Assembly: GCA_037577475.1 (NCBI GenBank)
Contig: CM075184.1
Coordinates: 7,036,094 to 7,100,093, forward strand
Origin: Chaunax sp. Z400
Lineage: Eukaryota > Chordata > Actinopteri > Lophiiformes > Chaunacidae
Direction: 5' to 3'
Length of the DNA stretch: 64,000 nt
Part shown: positions 1 to 13,600 of the stretch, one piece after another
Layout: every line of letters begins with the position of its first letter
How positions within the stretch are numbered: position 1 is the stretch's first letter
Position numbers and translations under genes: made by a program
The notes under the pieces: model-generated
What the model saw: the letters and a program-made list of their open reading frames with translations, nothing else
Database searches by the model: none
Told to the model about the DNA's origin: nothing

Positions 1-1559
1 TTGTGTCTGTGTGCTCCGCTGTGCTCACACACCGTCGGCAAACACAACCAGGATGTGTTTGACAAAGACAAAGTAGTTTAGTTTCTGTGGATCGGAGTGA
101 CAGACAGCAGTACTTTTACTCTGAGCTGTGATTACATGGATACTTTATGTGTGAGAAGACAGACACATGCTGATACAGACTTTTCTACCTTGTCTTTATT
201 TAGACTCTGTTCTTATAAGTCGTCACATATTATTGGACATTTTTTGATTGATATGTCACAAGTAAGAAATATATTTTTTCTACAAATCTTTTTTTTTTTT
301 TATTCAACAAAAAATAAACATTGTCAAACGTGCAAAGCTCTACTAAAACCTAACCTAAATACAACAGTGGCTAAATCTGAATGTAACTTAAGAACCTTAT
401 GGTAACAGACGAGGTGAACACAAATCTTATTATTTGACACCAGATTTAGTAAAGTTTTGGTAGTTTTCATAAATCCTCCTGAGCGCTGACAGGAGGTGAC
501 TGATGGAGGACAAAAACTAAAGGAGAGTCTCTGCTCCCATCAGTGTGGACCTGAGACAACTCCCAAAAACAACAGCAGCTAACAGAGAGTTAGGATATGA
601 TTCTATCTTCTGTTTCATCCTTTCTTTTTCTCCTTTAGACTCATTCTTTATTTTACACAGTAGTTGTCTTTGTCCCACAATGAGCTCCATCAGTGCAGAG
701 ATAACCAGCCTCCAGTCCTTACCTGACCGACTTCTCCATCCACCCGTCTCTCCATCTGTCTGTAGTTTGGGGAGACGGAGGAGCCCGGTCTCCTGTTGCC
801 TCCTTGCCGCTGGCCACAGCCCAGTGGAATGTCATTTAAGAGCAGCCTAACGCTTTGTTGCCGCCATAATGTAACAATTAGCTGAGCTGTCTCTGCAGCG
901 GCGGTGTCGGTAGCAAAGAAACACTCTCTCCATGTGTGTGTGTACAGTGTGTGTGTGTGTACAGTGTGTGTGTGTACAGTGTAGTGTGAACAGTAGTGAA
1001 CAGTCAGAGGACAAACAGTCATAGTTTGTCTTCTGTTGGATTATGGTGTTCAAACAGGCTGAAGCTTCACCTCCACAACAGGAGAAGAAACTGTCTAATC
1101 AGTTTAAATAAAAATACATCAACCTGAGACATTTCCTTTTTAAAATGCATCACTATTTTAATCACAGGGATAAGATTTAATATTTTATCTGTAGTTTAAC
1201 TCATGGAGATTAGATTCATAGCTAAATTTATAAATATAAATTTGAATAATAAAAAGTTTTATCATAACAGAATCTTTAAAATGCATTTTTATTTTTTCCT
1301 CCTCACACATTTAATGTTTCTCTAACAGGTCGCCTGTTTCATTTCCTGATTAGAGGCCGTTACAGAAAACCATGAACGTAATTTAGATGTATATATATTG
1401 TGTGTGTGTGTGTGTGTGTGTTTGTGTGTGTGTGTAGAATGGCCCTCTCTTCCTTTAACACATTTTCATCTTTTGTTTCATCTCTCTACCTCCATCTCTT
1501 TCTGAAGGTGTCTCTCTGTTCTTTCTTTAGTGTGCTGTAGGGCCCCGGGACACAACACA

Positions 1560-1624
<65 letters not shown>

Positions 1625-1770
1625 CAGTTACCCCCTTTGCGTCTGCTCTGCCACCAAAGAGCCTGTGAGGTTTGTGAGGCTGATGTGACAGGGCTGTCCA
1701 GAGGCAGGAGCAGAGAGGGAGCTGTGATATTAATCAGAGCATAGCTGGGAGCCAAACTCTCTTAGACTCA
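1..1770. other. Upstream of bnc1: no gene recognised
   Basis: Short ORFs only, all lacking family motifs. Three GT/CA microsatellites lie at about 932-985, 1399-1435 and 1561-1622. The bnc1 promoter may lie in the last few hundred bases, but no TATA box or initiator could be assigned. Confidence 0.5.
1561..1622. repeat. (CA)n microsatellite
   Basis: About 31 near-perfect CA units, upstream of the candidate bnc1 first exon. Confidence 0.95.
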
Positions 1771-1923
1771 ATGTACCAACATGTTCCCTTCATTTACTCC
1801 CTCTCTGAGCCAAACACTCCCTCCGATTTCCTAACGGGGAGCCACACACACCAGGAAGCCAACCAAACTTTGACTCCCCCCCTCCCACACGCTCCTTTCT
1901 TTAGAGAAGCCAGCCTTTGTCCC

Positions 1924-1935
1924 ATGGATCTCCAG
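1924..1935 (+). CDS. bnc1: bnc1 candidate coding exon 1 (ATG plus three codons)
   Basis: ATG GAT CTC CAG is followed directly by a GTAAAG donor at 1936. It ends in phase 0, exactly what the next exon needs, giving M-D-L-Q joined to A-I-C-C-T-L-V-N-C. From my knowledge of the family, BNC2 isoforms read MSQQ and BNC1 reads MAE just before the same junction, so a very short first coding exon is plausible. The same frame is open back to an ATG at 1771, but that start has a weak context (T at -3). The 5' UTR would lie just upstream. No transcript evidence is available, and another first exon in the 4.9 kb before exon 2 or outside the window is possible. Confidence 0.45.
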
Positions 1936-2530
1936 GTAAAGATTTGCTACCTTTACGTCTGCTGTGGTGTTTAATGTGTGTGTGTGCTTACCTGTGACTG
2001 ACTGGATGACGATGAAGTAATGAGTTCTTCACGATTGTCTTTGGGCTGTTTGGTCTCTTAATAGGCTCAAACACAGCCTGTCACTACTTGCACTCGCCCA
2101 GGCTTTTACTGGGTTTGTCTTCTCCTTTCAGGTCCAAAGTGATGTTAGAGGAGCGCTCACTGTTCCCTGTTTTATTTCACAGCTATTACTCAGATGGAGT
2201 TTACTTTAAAGGGCAGCTGCTGAAGGAGACCCAGGCTGGACGGCTTAGCAGCTCAACGTTTGTTTAATATTTCATGTAAAAGTTCATGTGATCATTTGAG
2301 AGAGTTTTTTATCTGGAGAGAAAGCGTTTCCTCTTCCTAAGAGGAGAGACGTTAAATCATGAGGCAGGATCAGGTCGCCTGCAGTGCAGCTCATGTATCC
2401 TAACCTCACTTTAACTAACACTTGTCATCAATTAACATTTTACTGCCTCGCTGTCACACACACACAAGTCGGTCCCAGTAAGGCGTGATTTATTCCTCAG
2501 ACTGTAGTCTTCACACACACACACACACAG

Positions 2531-2607
<77 letters not shown>

Positions 2608-4139
2608 AGTGCTGATGTGGTTTCATTGGTGAACTCAGCGTTATTAGTACGATGTCTGAGTGGTACCAAGAACACTGTCCTCCCACTGCATTCCTCACTG
2701 TTTTCTATGTGTTCTGGCTCTGATAAGATATTTATTTCCTGTGCATGTGTGTGTGTGTGTGTGTGTGTGTGTCTGTGTGTGTGTGTGTGTGTGTTAAAAT
2801 TCAGCTTTCCATCGCTATGCTGCAGGTTTTTGTTATTTTGATAGAATTTAAATATATGGTGCATATATATATATATATGTCAAATTTGGAAATTCCATCC
2901 ATTGGTCGGTTGGTTTCTTTTATCATTTCACTATTATTTCCATGTAATTAGTTGAACGGATGAAAATTCTATCCCTGTATTAAATTATACTTATTCATAT
3001 GTTGTGCAGGGCTGGATCTGATCCCAGATGGTTTTATAAGTATTATAAATACGTAATAATTATTTCTGTTATTGATGAATATTTTGATCGTTTCACAGCA
3101 AATCAATTTTTTTAATCATTACAAATTTTGAGAAAAGAGAAAATGTCCATCATGCGTTAAAAGAATTTGAAATAATATTCTCTGTTAAGTCCAGAGAAAA
3201 AACAAGAAGCTTGTAATTGAATAAACAGAATTCAGTGAATAGATATTTGACTAATCAACAGACTCTTTTTAAAGGCTTATAAATGATTATTTATTAGTGT
3301 AAAAAAAATAAAATAATTATTTATATATTTATTTATTATTATTATAAATAAATTATACTCTATTCATAGTTAATTCATAATTTAATAATACTTTGCAGAT
3401 TCATTATAGATCATTAGTCTGAATGAGTTTTAGTTTCCATGTTAGGAGGAGGAAATCTAAAAGTTTTCTTATTCATGTCTAATCATATCAAACATTAAAA
3501 CATATTTATTAATCAATAATCAATCCATACGAGGGGCCTTAGTAGAGGGTGACGTGGAAGTTGTGACCTTTTTATCCTGCAAACAGTTACGGTTTATAAA
3601 AATACAACAAAGAAAAAGGATATGAATTATAATTACAATTATCATGATAATTGTTTAAATAATGTAAATGTTTGAATCTCATTTTTCTATTTAACAAAAT
3701 AATTTCTGTCTGTTTACATGTTTAATTTGAACCATTAATTAAATCTGAGCTCCTCGCTGATCATTTCCCATCAGGAGAACTTTGACCTCCTCTGTTTCCC
3801 CAATGAACCAATCATCTTGTTAACTGATTAACGGCTGATAGTAAAATCTGATCAGCCTTCCTCCTCCTCCTCCTCCTCCTCCTCCTCGGCTCATAGCCCC
3901 GCTCTTATTCACTCTCTGGCAGCAGCAGCGCTTCTCTCCCCATTGAGTGTCAGTTAGCGTGTCGCTGCTGCTAATTGATGATTTTTCCACCGCATTAGGC
4001 CAACAAGTCCCCATCCATCCCTGAAGACTCTCTGTCCAATCAGCTGCTCACGTCTAAAGCTCTGTTACCTCTCTGGACACATGACAGGACTTTATTTAAG
4101 AGCCAGAGAGGAATAGTTCATTTTATTTCTTCTTTGTCA

Positions 4140-4237
<98 letters not shown>

Positions 4238-6297
4238 TGCATTCTGTAGTTTCTATAATTCTATAATCGCCATCATATAGATTACATTTTAAATCTGTTA
4301 ATCTAATTCAAGAGTCGGGACACACGAGGAGACTCCATATGCTTTCACATAACAGAAAAATGTGCTGAAGATTTGGAAAAGTAGCGCTGCCATGCCTCCT
4401 AAGTCCTAAACAACGTTAAACTCTGTTGATAACCAGACTCGGCGAGAGAAAGGCTGATTTATAGGTTCATCCTATCAGGAACAGAAACACTTATATGGTG
4501 TATTTTTATTCCATGACTCTCACAAGCATGTTTTAATTTTGTTTAATTATTTTTATTTTATTCTAATTTATATAATAAAAATCTTTAAATTATAATAATA
4601 TTTATTATATTCTTCTTAGTCTTCACTAAGGTTTATACCGGGGCATTCAACCACATCTAATAGTCTTCATCAGCAGTTGTCATGGAGTTTATTATGTCGT
4701 CACATAAGCTGTGTCATAACTCTTCATAAGTCTGATATATCAGTGCAAAAGATTTTTTTTGTGATTTTTTTTTTCAGATTACTCTTTAGAAAAATGAACG
4801 CTGACAGAGGGGAGAATAAATATGTTGATTTTCTCATCTGGTCGCCTTCAGTTATTCCCAAACACTCAGGAATCACCTTTAAAAACAGCAGTGAAATAAT
4901 TCTAGTTATTTCTGGTTGGTGTTGAGCTCACACTGGAAAAACCACAACATTTTGAATTGTAAAAAAAAAAAAGCAACGCAAAAGTATGTAGACTGAAAAT
5001 AATAGTAATAATTAGATTTTGAATGTATTTCATTTAGATTGAATTCTGTAGCCTCACCATGGGTTAGGTGATGTGATGTGTGGCTACATTATTATACATT
5101 ACTGATATAAAGGAAATGACATGGTGTTAGCAGTAATTATAAAAAAAAACCCTGACCCTCCTGCATCTTTTTGTTTAATTAGTCTTCTTGTCATCCAACC
5201 CATTCATTCCTTCATTGATGTGTTCGTACAGCTTCAGAGTAAAGACAAAGAGATGTTCGGGGATCGGTCACCAACAGTCACCGTTGGGCTGGACCATCCT
5301 GCATTGCCACATTTCCTCCTCTCTTGCTTATGAATCAATGATGAATCAATGATGAAGCTGAACCACCTGGAGCTGCCTGTTCACTGGAATGTGTGTGTTA
5401 CAGGCTGGTGGGGCACCTGATTGAGATGTAGATTAGGAGCAGCAGCAGGAGGTGTGTGTGCACACACCAGTGGGATGGGATTATCTTAATTGGGCCGTGT
5501 TGGTTCTTGGTGCTCTGTAATGATGGGATTATGTTGCTGAGGGATGAGCAAAGGTTTTTTTTACACCTCATCACTATCCTGAGGAGCTTAGCTGGCTGTC
5601 GGGAGATGAAACCTGACAGAGGGGTTGATAGGGAGAAACGGATGTCACAGGACTGAAGGCTACAGCCAGCATGCTGTGTTTAAAGGCCAGATAGCCCGCC
5701 TCCTTCATCTCGGGTCAGTGTATCCGACTAATTATGAGAGGTTATTGTAAGGTGAAATAATGTGATCCCAGATCTCAAGTACAGGCCGGGCTGGAGCGCA
5801 GAACCAAGCGACTGACTAAATGAGGAGGAGGGGGAGGAGGCCCCGCTACACATCCACCCACTCACACTTTTCTCCATCTCCTCTTGTGGAGAGGGAGTTT
5901 GCTCCAGCGAGGACTAAGCATGCCGCTCATGTACACTAAAACCCCACTGATCATGCATTATAGATGCAGAGGGAGAGAGGCAGCAGAGCTTTTCAGCATG
6001 TAGCACTAACAACGCTAGCTTTGATCATAAATCTGATGATGCTTGTCCCTCAGCCCCCGGTGTGTAAATTATTTTTTATTTTTTTTATTTTTTTGTCCAA
6101 CCAGAGAGAAAAGGGAAGCAGAGTCATTTGCTTCCCTTTTCTGTTGCTTCCCTTTTTTTTAGTGTTGGAGTCTTATCAGCATGGCATCGCTGCCGAGTCA
6201 GCAGCAGAGACTCTCTGTGTGTGCTGTCCTGTATGTCCGGAAGAGTAAAAACCATTATGAGCTAATGGACGCTGTCCTCTGACCTGTGTGTGTCAGA

Positions 6298-6389
<92 letters not shown>

Positions 6390-9300
6390 GGATGAGCTGA
6401 CAGGCAACACAGTAAAATACTTTTTGAATTATACAAAATAAATGTCCCTAAAAGAGCTTTTCAACCTTTTGCACTTGCCTGTTCCAGATTCCACTCAACA
6501 TGTGAGGGTTCACAAAATTACAATATGACTGATTGTGGGTAAAAAAAAACAAAAAAAAACCACCTGATGTGAGGTATCTACAATATTTTATTTGATTACA
6601 TGTTGCAGCCATAAAATGCATCTTGTGTAAATGCAACTCAATATTAGCATCACCTGATTCATAGGTGTTACAATAATAAATATTGAATATACTGTATTTG
6701 TTCTGGACTGACATAAATGTAACAGAAACAGGTAAAATATCAGGTTCTAATCAAGTACTGACGAGGTTAGCCTGTAACACATGATGCATGTTGTAACTAC
6801 AGGAATGAATTTACTTATGTACTCCTTTAGTAAATGTATATTCTCTCTATTGACAGGCTATCTGCTGCACTTTGGTGAACTGTAACTGTGACAGCTTCAA
6901 GCCAGGGAAGCTGAAGAGGAGGCAGTGTGAAAACTGTAAGCACGGCTGGGTGGCACACGGTAAGAGCTCTCTGCACACTATCAGTGATGTCAGGATACTC
7001 AGCTGAGGCGACGCTCAAATAATATAAATAGTATGTGTGTAGTGGGATAACACTGTAACACAAATATTATGTCATGATGCAGAAGAAGGTGTGTTTTCAT
7101 CTCATATCCTCCTAAACTCTGTGTCCAACTCTAAACTCTTGAACAGAGGAAATGTGCAGATATATTTAAAGAATTCTGTTTGCATTTCTGTTTTATTCAA
7201 ATAGATTTGATTGTATTTAAAACAAAAATTGCCAACTGAGTCTGTCATCTGTGTATTTTATCAGGTCCAATGTGATCATATTTAAGTCCACGACTCTGGA
7301 TGTTGCTGCTGATTCTAGATGTAATCTTCAGTACAGTGAGGGTGCTGGACCTGGACTAATAGAAGCTTAACTCACTGCTTGCATTGATACCATTAAAAAT
7401 TGAAGCAATATCTTTCAGACAGCTATTTTTTTATTTATTTTTTTGTTTCCTGGGGGTTGAATTAGACCTCCAATTGCTCCATTTAGTAATTTCTAAATAA
7501 TTCTTTTACAATATGATTTTATGATATGTACCTTACCTACAGTGTCGTACTGTAAACACACACACTTAGCTGCTGTAAAACTAGGTCACACACACTGTGG
7601 TGTACTGCGGGTCAACTGGATGTCTTTGGCTGTAAAGAGGACTGGATCAGGCTGTAGAGTTAAACTTGGTTAGGTTTAGACTAGTCACACACAGGGAGAC
7701 CTGTCCCCACAGGGCTGATGTTCCCATCATCACTCTGCTACAGGGGAAACGCTTCGGCTTGTTCTGTGTTTGAACCAATAAGATGGGCGGAGCAAAGCCC
7801 AGAGGACGATACTATGAAACAAGCTGGTCATAGTCAGGCTTTCTTTTGTCTGAGCTGGTTCAACAAAACTTAAGACCCCAGTCAGAGATGATCTGAACGG
7901 TGGTTATGGGGATCATAACTCTCTGTTTTAGAGTCGCTCCCATGAAAAGGGAGGTTTGGTGCATCATTTGACTTCATCTGCATAAAACAGAGCGACTTCC
8001 TGCCTCCTACTTAATTTAATCAGTGCTATGAAGCTATAAATGAAGGCATAAAAACACTGTGAAACATGCCTATGTGATACAACATACATAACCTGATCAT
8101 TGGTGTCCCAGAAAAAACAGTATGCTTTAGCTTTGGAGGGGCTTATTGGAAACACAGATAGATCTACTAGGCGTATGAGGCTCTTGCAGACATTATTAAG
8201 CTGATACCACATTGGTCAAGTTGACATCATTGGTACATGTGGCTGCCAAAGTTGAAAGATGACTAAAGTTAACAACTATATTAGATATTAGATCATCATC
8301 ATGTATGAAAGTATTGTGAGTTGGAATATTTCACAATCTGCTTTGAATTGCAGACGTTTTCAGCCTTTAAGTGAGTTGTTGGAGTTTCCTGTTGTTTTCC
8401 ATAGCAACAGGGATTTTAAACCACAGCACACAGATAGTGGAGGGCCTAAAATAGGCAGGATTATACCAACAGCACACAAGGAAGCACTTTTTAGTATAAA
8501 TAACTATGTCAGGTTACGTTACATATTTAAGTAGATTTAATATGTGAGGTCCGTGAACAAAACGGGACATGAATCTGGTCTCCTGTGTTTGTTTGACCCA
8601 TCCTTCGACCCCGCCCTCCACGCTACGCACACTTTATCTTTCTTTATACAACCTGGCATTGTGTCTATGGTATCTAGATATATCTGCTCTCTGCAGAGGA
8701 TAATGAGAAGAAAAAGATGAGGAGATGCACTCAGTGGAGCCATTTCATTTGTATGCAGATTGAAGATCCGTGGCTGGCATGGATTGTCGTCACCCGTTTA
8801 TAAAACGACCAGCTGATTATTTTCACACGTTTCAGAGTAAAACTCTAGGAAATGCATAATTCTACAATGTTTGATTTCTATGTTATTTGAGTTTATTTTT
8901 TCTCTAAATAATTTTTATACTCACTTGACATCTCTCATTGATATAGAGTGTGTCTTTGCAGGTGTTCATATATACTGATGTAGAATACCACTAATTTTTA
9001 GAAAATAAAAAATGTGCTTATTTCTTTATCTTAAAATGTTTTTGGTATAAATAAAATAAAATAGATACTGTATATACACAAACCACACATTGTTCCATAT
9101 AGTTTTGTTGCTAACATGTTGGCGCATCCTCGTACCTCCAGATACTGTTTTTAAAACCTGTGTTGTTTCCCTTGGACCGCTGCTTCATAAAATCTAATCC
9201 AGTGAATTTGGATGTTTGTATTGTAGCCCTGAGTAAACTGAAGGTGCATCACATGTACCAGAGCAGCCAGGTGGAGATCGTGCACTCCAACGTGGTGTTC

Positions 9301-10654
9301 GATATCTGCAGCCTGATGCTGTACGGCACCCAAGCCATCCCCATCCGCCTCAAGATCCTCCTGGACCGCCTGTTCTCTGTCCTGAAGCAGGAGGAGGTTA
9401 TCCAGATTCTCAATGCACTGGACTGGACGCTGCAGGACTACATACGAGGATACGTGCTCCAGGTGAGCAGAGGGGAGACAGGAGGTTTCATATTGTGTGT
9501 GTTTACAACTACATGTTGCAAGGACTAAACGACAACCAGTATGACTTTCTGAAAACCAGTGTGACTTAACTAGTTGTCAATTTAAACAAATATTTCTTTC
9601 TGAAGGGAGATGAGATGACCAATGTCAGTGATGATAAACTACAGGCCAGGATTCTCATCAAATGTACAGAGAGGATCTGAATCATGGGACATGTGTAGCC
9701 TATAATCTCACATCTCACCCTGCATATGATTGGCTGGGTACTAGAGGCCCTTTATCCAAAGGCTGATGCACAGAAGACAGTAAAATAATAATTCTAGCTA
9801 GAAGAAAACACAGACACTCAGACGGTCTCTGCAGATACCATCACACATGCTGACACTTCAGCTACACACAAACATAATTTGACATAATTGTAATAGTTTT
9901 GGAAATATATCCACACACATGGTGGTTGTGCTTACAGATTTGCTTATGATAGAGGAGGGGAGTGTGGAGGAGTGCCCTTCTGGTTGTTTTCAGGGCAGGA
10001 AATCATCTAAAACCATCCTGGAGGATGGAAACCTAAAACTTAAAGTACGAGTGAGCAAGAGAATATGAAGTGAGAGCCGGAGGGAGTTTCTGAGCAAGAC
10101 GAGGTAGAAGCATGGCTAAAAACAGGACAGAGTAGGGAAGGGCTGTAGCCACCAATGCTTTGAACTCTGTTGGTATCCTGTTGATGCAGCCTGCTGGTTG
10201 CTGCTGGAGCTTGGGGAGGGCTCCAATCTGTGTCAGGTAGACGTTTAAATATTGTCTTTTGCCTCAGATTTCCTCTCAAGCTGGAGCCAAGCCTGCCAAG
10301 GCCTGGGCAGCAGGCAAGCTCTCAGTTCGATTAGTACCTCATCAAGTATTCAAGTTGCACTGCGTTTAATTCATGTTAGCTCATTTAATGGCGAACGTAG
10401 AGTCAGAATCCTCGACAGGCGCCCAATGAATGCTCTGTGATGAAATATTAATCATGGTTACGGCATGAAGCCGCTCCTCAGTTTCAAAGATGCCCAAACT
10501 CACATGTGATTACTGCTGGGTGAGGAGAGAGGACCCGCTTGATCAATGAGAGCCGCCCTCTGATCACCCCTCCCTTACTTGTGTGTCCATATGTATATGA
10601 GTGTGTGTGCTTATGCTTTATCGTATGTGTGTGTGTGTGTGTGTGCGTGTGTGT

Positions 10655-10696
<42 letters not shown>

Positions 10697-13600
10697 GTGT
10701 GTGTGTGTGTGTGTTCTCTGCCTGCTTCTGCTGATATAGAGTAAATCCACATGATCTAAATGAAGAGAAATGACCTGCAGGATGAAACACTTTGTGTCTG
10801 TGTAATGATGGTTCTCAGGGTTCTGCGGTGTCTGCCTGTATTAACACCCCATCTGATTCCTTTATTTAACTGCCCTGCCACTCAGCTTCATAGGGTGTGT
10901 CATGGAACCCACTCTGTGAATATGCATGAGCAACCCAACAGACATTTTTAATGCTAATGATGAAACTGCTCTCTCTCTAGGATGTAGCAGGGAAGGTGCT
11001 GGACCGCTGGGCCATCATGACATTTGAGGAGGAGATTGCTACACTGCAGCAGTTCCTGCGTTTTGGCGAGACCAAGTCCATAGTGGAGCTGATGGCTCTG
11101 CAGGACAAGGAGGGCCAGGCAGTATTGGTTCCTAGCACCCGCACCAATTCAGATATCCGCACTTTCATTGAGCGCAACACCCCACGCACTGCTGCCAATC
11201 TGACTACATCCAAAGTTGATAAGCTGAGCAGCAACAGCATGCATCATTTTGAGAACTTTATCAACAGCATGGCTTTCATGCTGCCATTCCAGCTGTTAGG
11301 CTCTGTTCCTGCACCGTTCCTGGGCTCCCCAACAGGGACACTGCAGCAACAGCATCAGCAACACCAGCAGCCATGCCATGGATCAATGAAGCAGGAGAGT
11401 CTGAGACGAGATGATCAAGGGCAGGATGAGCTGGGGAAGGACAAGCCCATCTCTCTTTCACACCCTCCACAGAACAACCTGCTATGTTCCAGTTCTGTCT
11501 TATACACTGCTGATCTCGACCGAACTGGAGACAAACCAATGGACTGTCTCTCCACCACCACAAAGATGGAGGCAGAGGACTTCTCCAATAGTGACAACTA
11601 CTCGGATGGACCCTCCACACCGTGTACACCCTCCATGAGCTCTGATGTAACACAGATGTCGCCTGAAGGGAAGCTGCGCTCTCTGGACAGGAATGGGAGC
11701 AGTAGTGGAGGGGTCTCAGGAGGTGGTGGGGGAGGAAACTCTCTGAAGAAGGGTCGCGTATTTTGCAACGCCTGTGAAAAGACGTTCTATGACAAAGGCA
11801 CACTGAAAATCCATTACAATGCAGTACACCTGAAGATTAAGCACAAATGTACCATTGAGGGCTGCAACATGGTGTTTAGCTCACTGCGCAGTCGCAACCG
11901 CCACAGTGCCAACCCCAACCCACGGTTACACATGCCCATGAACCGGAACAACAGGGACAAAGACCTGCGTGGCAGCTTATCAGCTGATGAGAGCTCTCAA
12001 GGAGAAAAGAGGTCTGACTATGGAAGCCCCATCCCTGTCTGCTCTGCAGAAAGTCATAAGTCAGTACCCAGCTACATGGTGAGTCATGTGGACACTACCT
12101 CTAAACTCCACAGCAGCACATTCCCAAGCATGGGCCAGAGTGGCATCCTCTTTCCCAATTTAAAAACAGTACAGCCAGTTCTGCCTTTTTATCGCAGCCT
12201 GGTAACCCCAGCAGAGCTTGCAAATACCCCAGGAACCCTACCTTCCCTTCCTCTGTTGTCCTCCTCTGTTCCTGTCAAACCCATCACAGCCCCTGAACCC
12301 TACCTGACCGACCCTATACCAAAGAAAAAGTCTCGGAAGTCAAGCATGCCGATAAAGATAGAGAAGGAGGCAGTGGAGCGAGATGAGCAGCTAGATAAGG
12401 ACAGCAGCTCTGAGGATGAGGCCCCTCTACAAGGCAGGGACAAGGCAGAGTGTAATGGTAGCCAAGCAGAGGGATACATGTGTACAATACAAGCTGGGGA
12501 TGAGAAGGAAGCGAAAGGGCCTTATCTTGGTGAAGAGAAGGAAAGCAAAGGTACCAAGTATCTGTTGGACCAAACTTTAGGTAAAGAAATGACTGAGAAG
12601 AGGGACAAAGATGATCTGCAAAGGCAAGCTGAAACAGGGGTCATTACCTGCCTCCCCCTCCCATCTGAAAACAGACTGATGGAGAATCACTGTGACAACA
12701 ACCTACTCTGCCAGGAGCCTAATGGCAATGAAGAACGAGAGGCCAGGGAACAGGCACACACAATGCATACAGCTGACAAGACCTCAGAGCTCAGATTGGA
12801 TGAGTGTGAGCACAGGCTGACTAACGGGGGTACTCCCCAGCTCACAGACCATGAGAGGGAGGGATCCGACAACTGCGTAGTTGACCATGGGGACTCCCGT
12901 TTGTCCCACCTCGACCCCAACGCTGACCTGCCACACCACTGTGAGATCTGCAGTAAGACCTTTAAGAACTCCTACAGTGTCAAGATGCACTACCAAAATG
13001 TCCACTTGAAGGAGATGCACATGTGCACAGTGGATGGCTGCAATGCTGCCTTCCCCTCCCGCAGGAGTCGCGACAGGTGAGGAACAATCATATTCAGTTA
13101 TTGTTGCAGAACAGCTTATCAGGACTGCTGACGCATGTACGCCTGTCCATTTTATGGTTGTCAATTCTAAGATACTGCTGTTTATCCCGTTCAGTTGTCG
13201 GTTTCCTTACGTTTCCACTGAGCGGACGTCCTGTACATATCTCAATGATGCATGAAAATGTGTTGGCAGGGAGGAGGAACTGATTCAGCTGCTTCAGTTT
13301 AGAATGGCAGATTCGTAAGCTCAGACTCTGTGCAGAAGTCTGCATGTAGCCCAAAATCTACACGTGTGGCAAACTATCATATGACACTAAATGTAGTATA
13401 AACAGAACTACATGCACAACTGCTGTCTAGTGTTAGGCAATGTACTATGTACTACGTGTATATAATGATGTCCACTGTGAAACATTAGATGATGATATGG
13501 ACTCTCAGAGTCACGGGTCTTTGGTAAAGTTCCATTTTATGACTGTACAGGAGAACTGCCACATTCCCTCTTAAAAATGAGATGGTTGCATCTCAAGAGG

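Larger units (their letters stand above)
1936..6856 (+). other. bnc1 intron 1
   Basis: 4.9 kb, largely AT-rich. It holds a compound (CA)n(GA)n repeat at 2512-2603, GT repeats at 2747-2795 and 4141-4235, a (CCT)n run at 3857-3888 and a CA repeat at 6300-6386. The part around 5650-5960 has mixed base composition with homeobox-like TAAT cores and could be a regulatory element. No other exon is seen. Confidence 0.6.

Noticed and set aside
11276..11803. Minus-strand ORFs opposite bnc1 exon 4 and exon 5
   Set aside because: Shadows of the conserved coding strand; their sequences have no family features.
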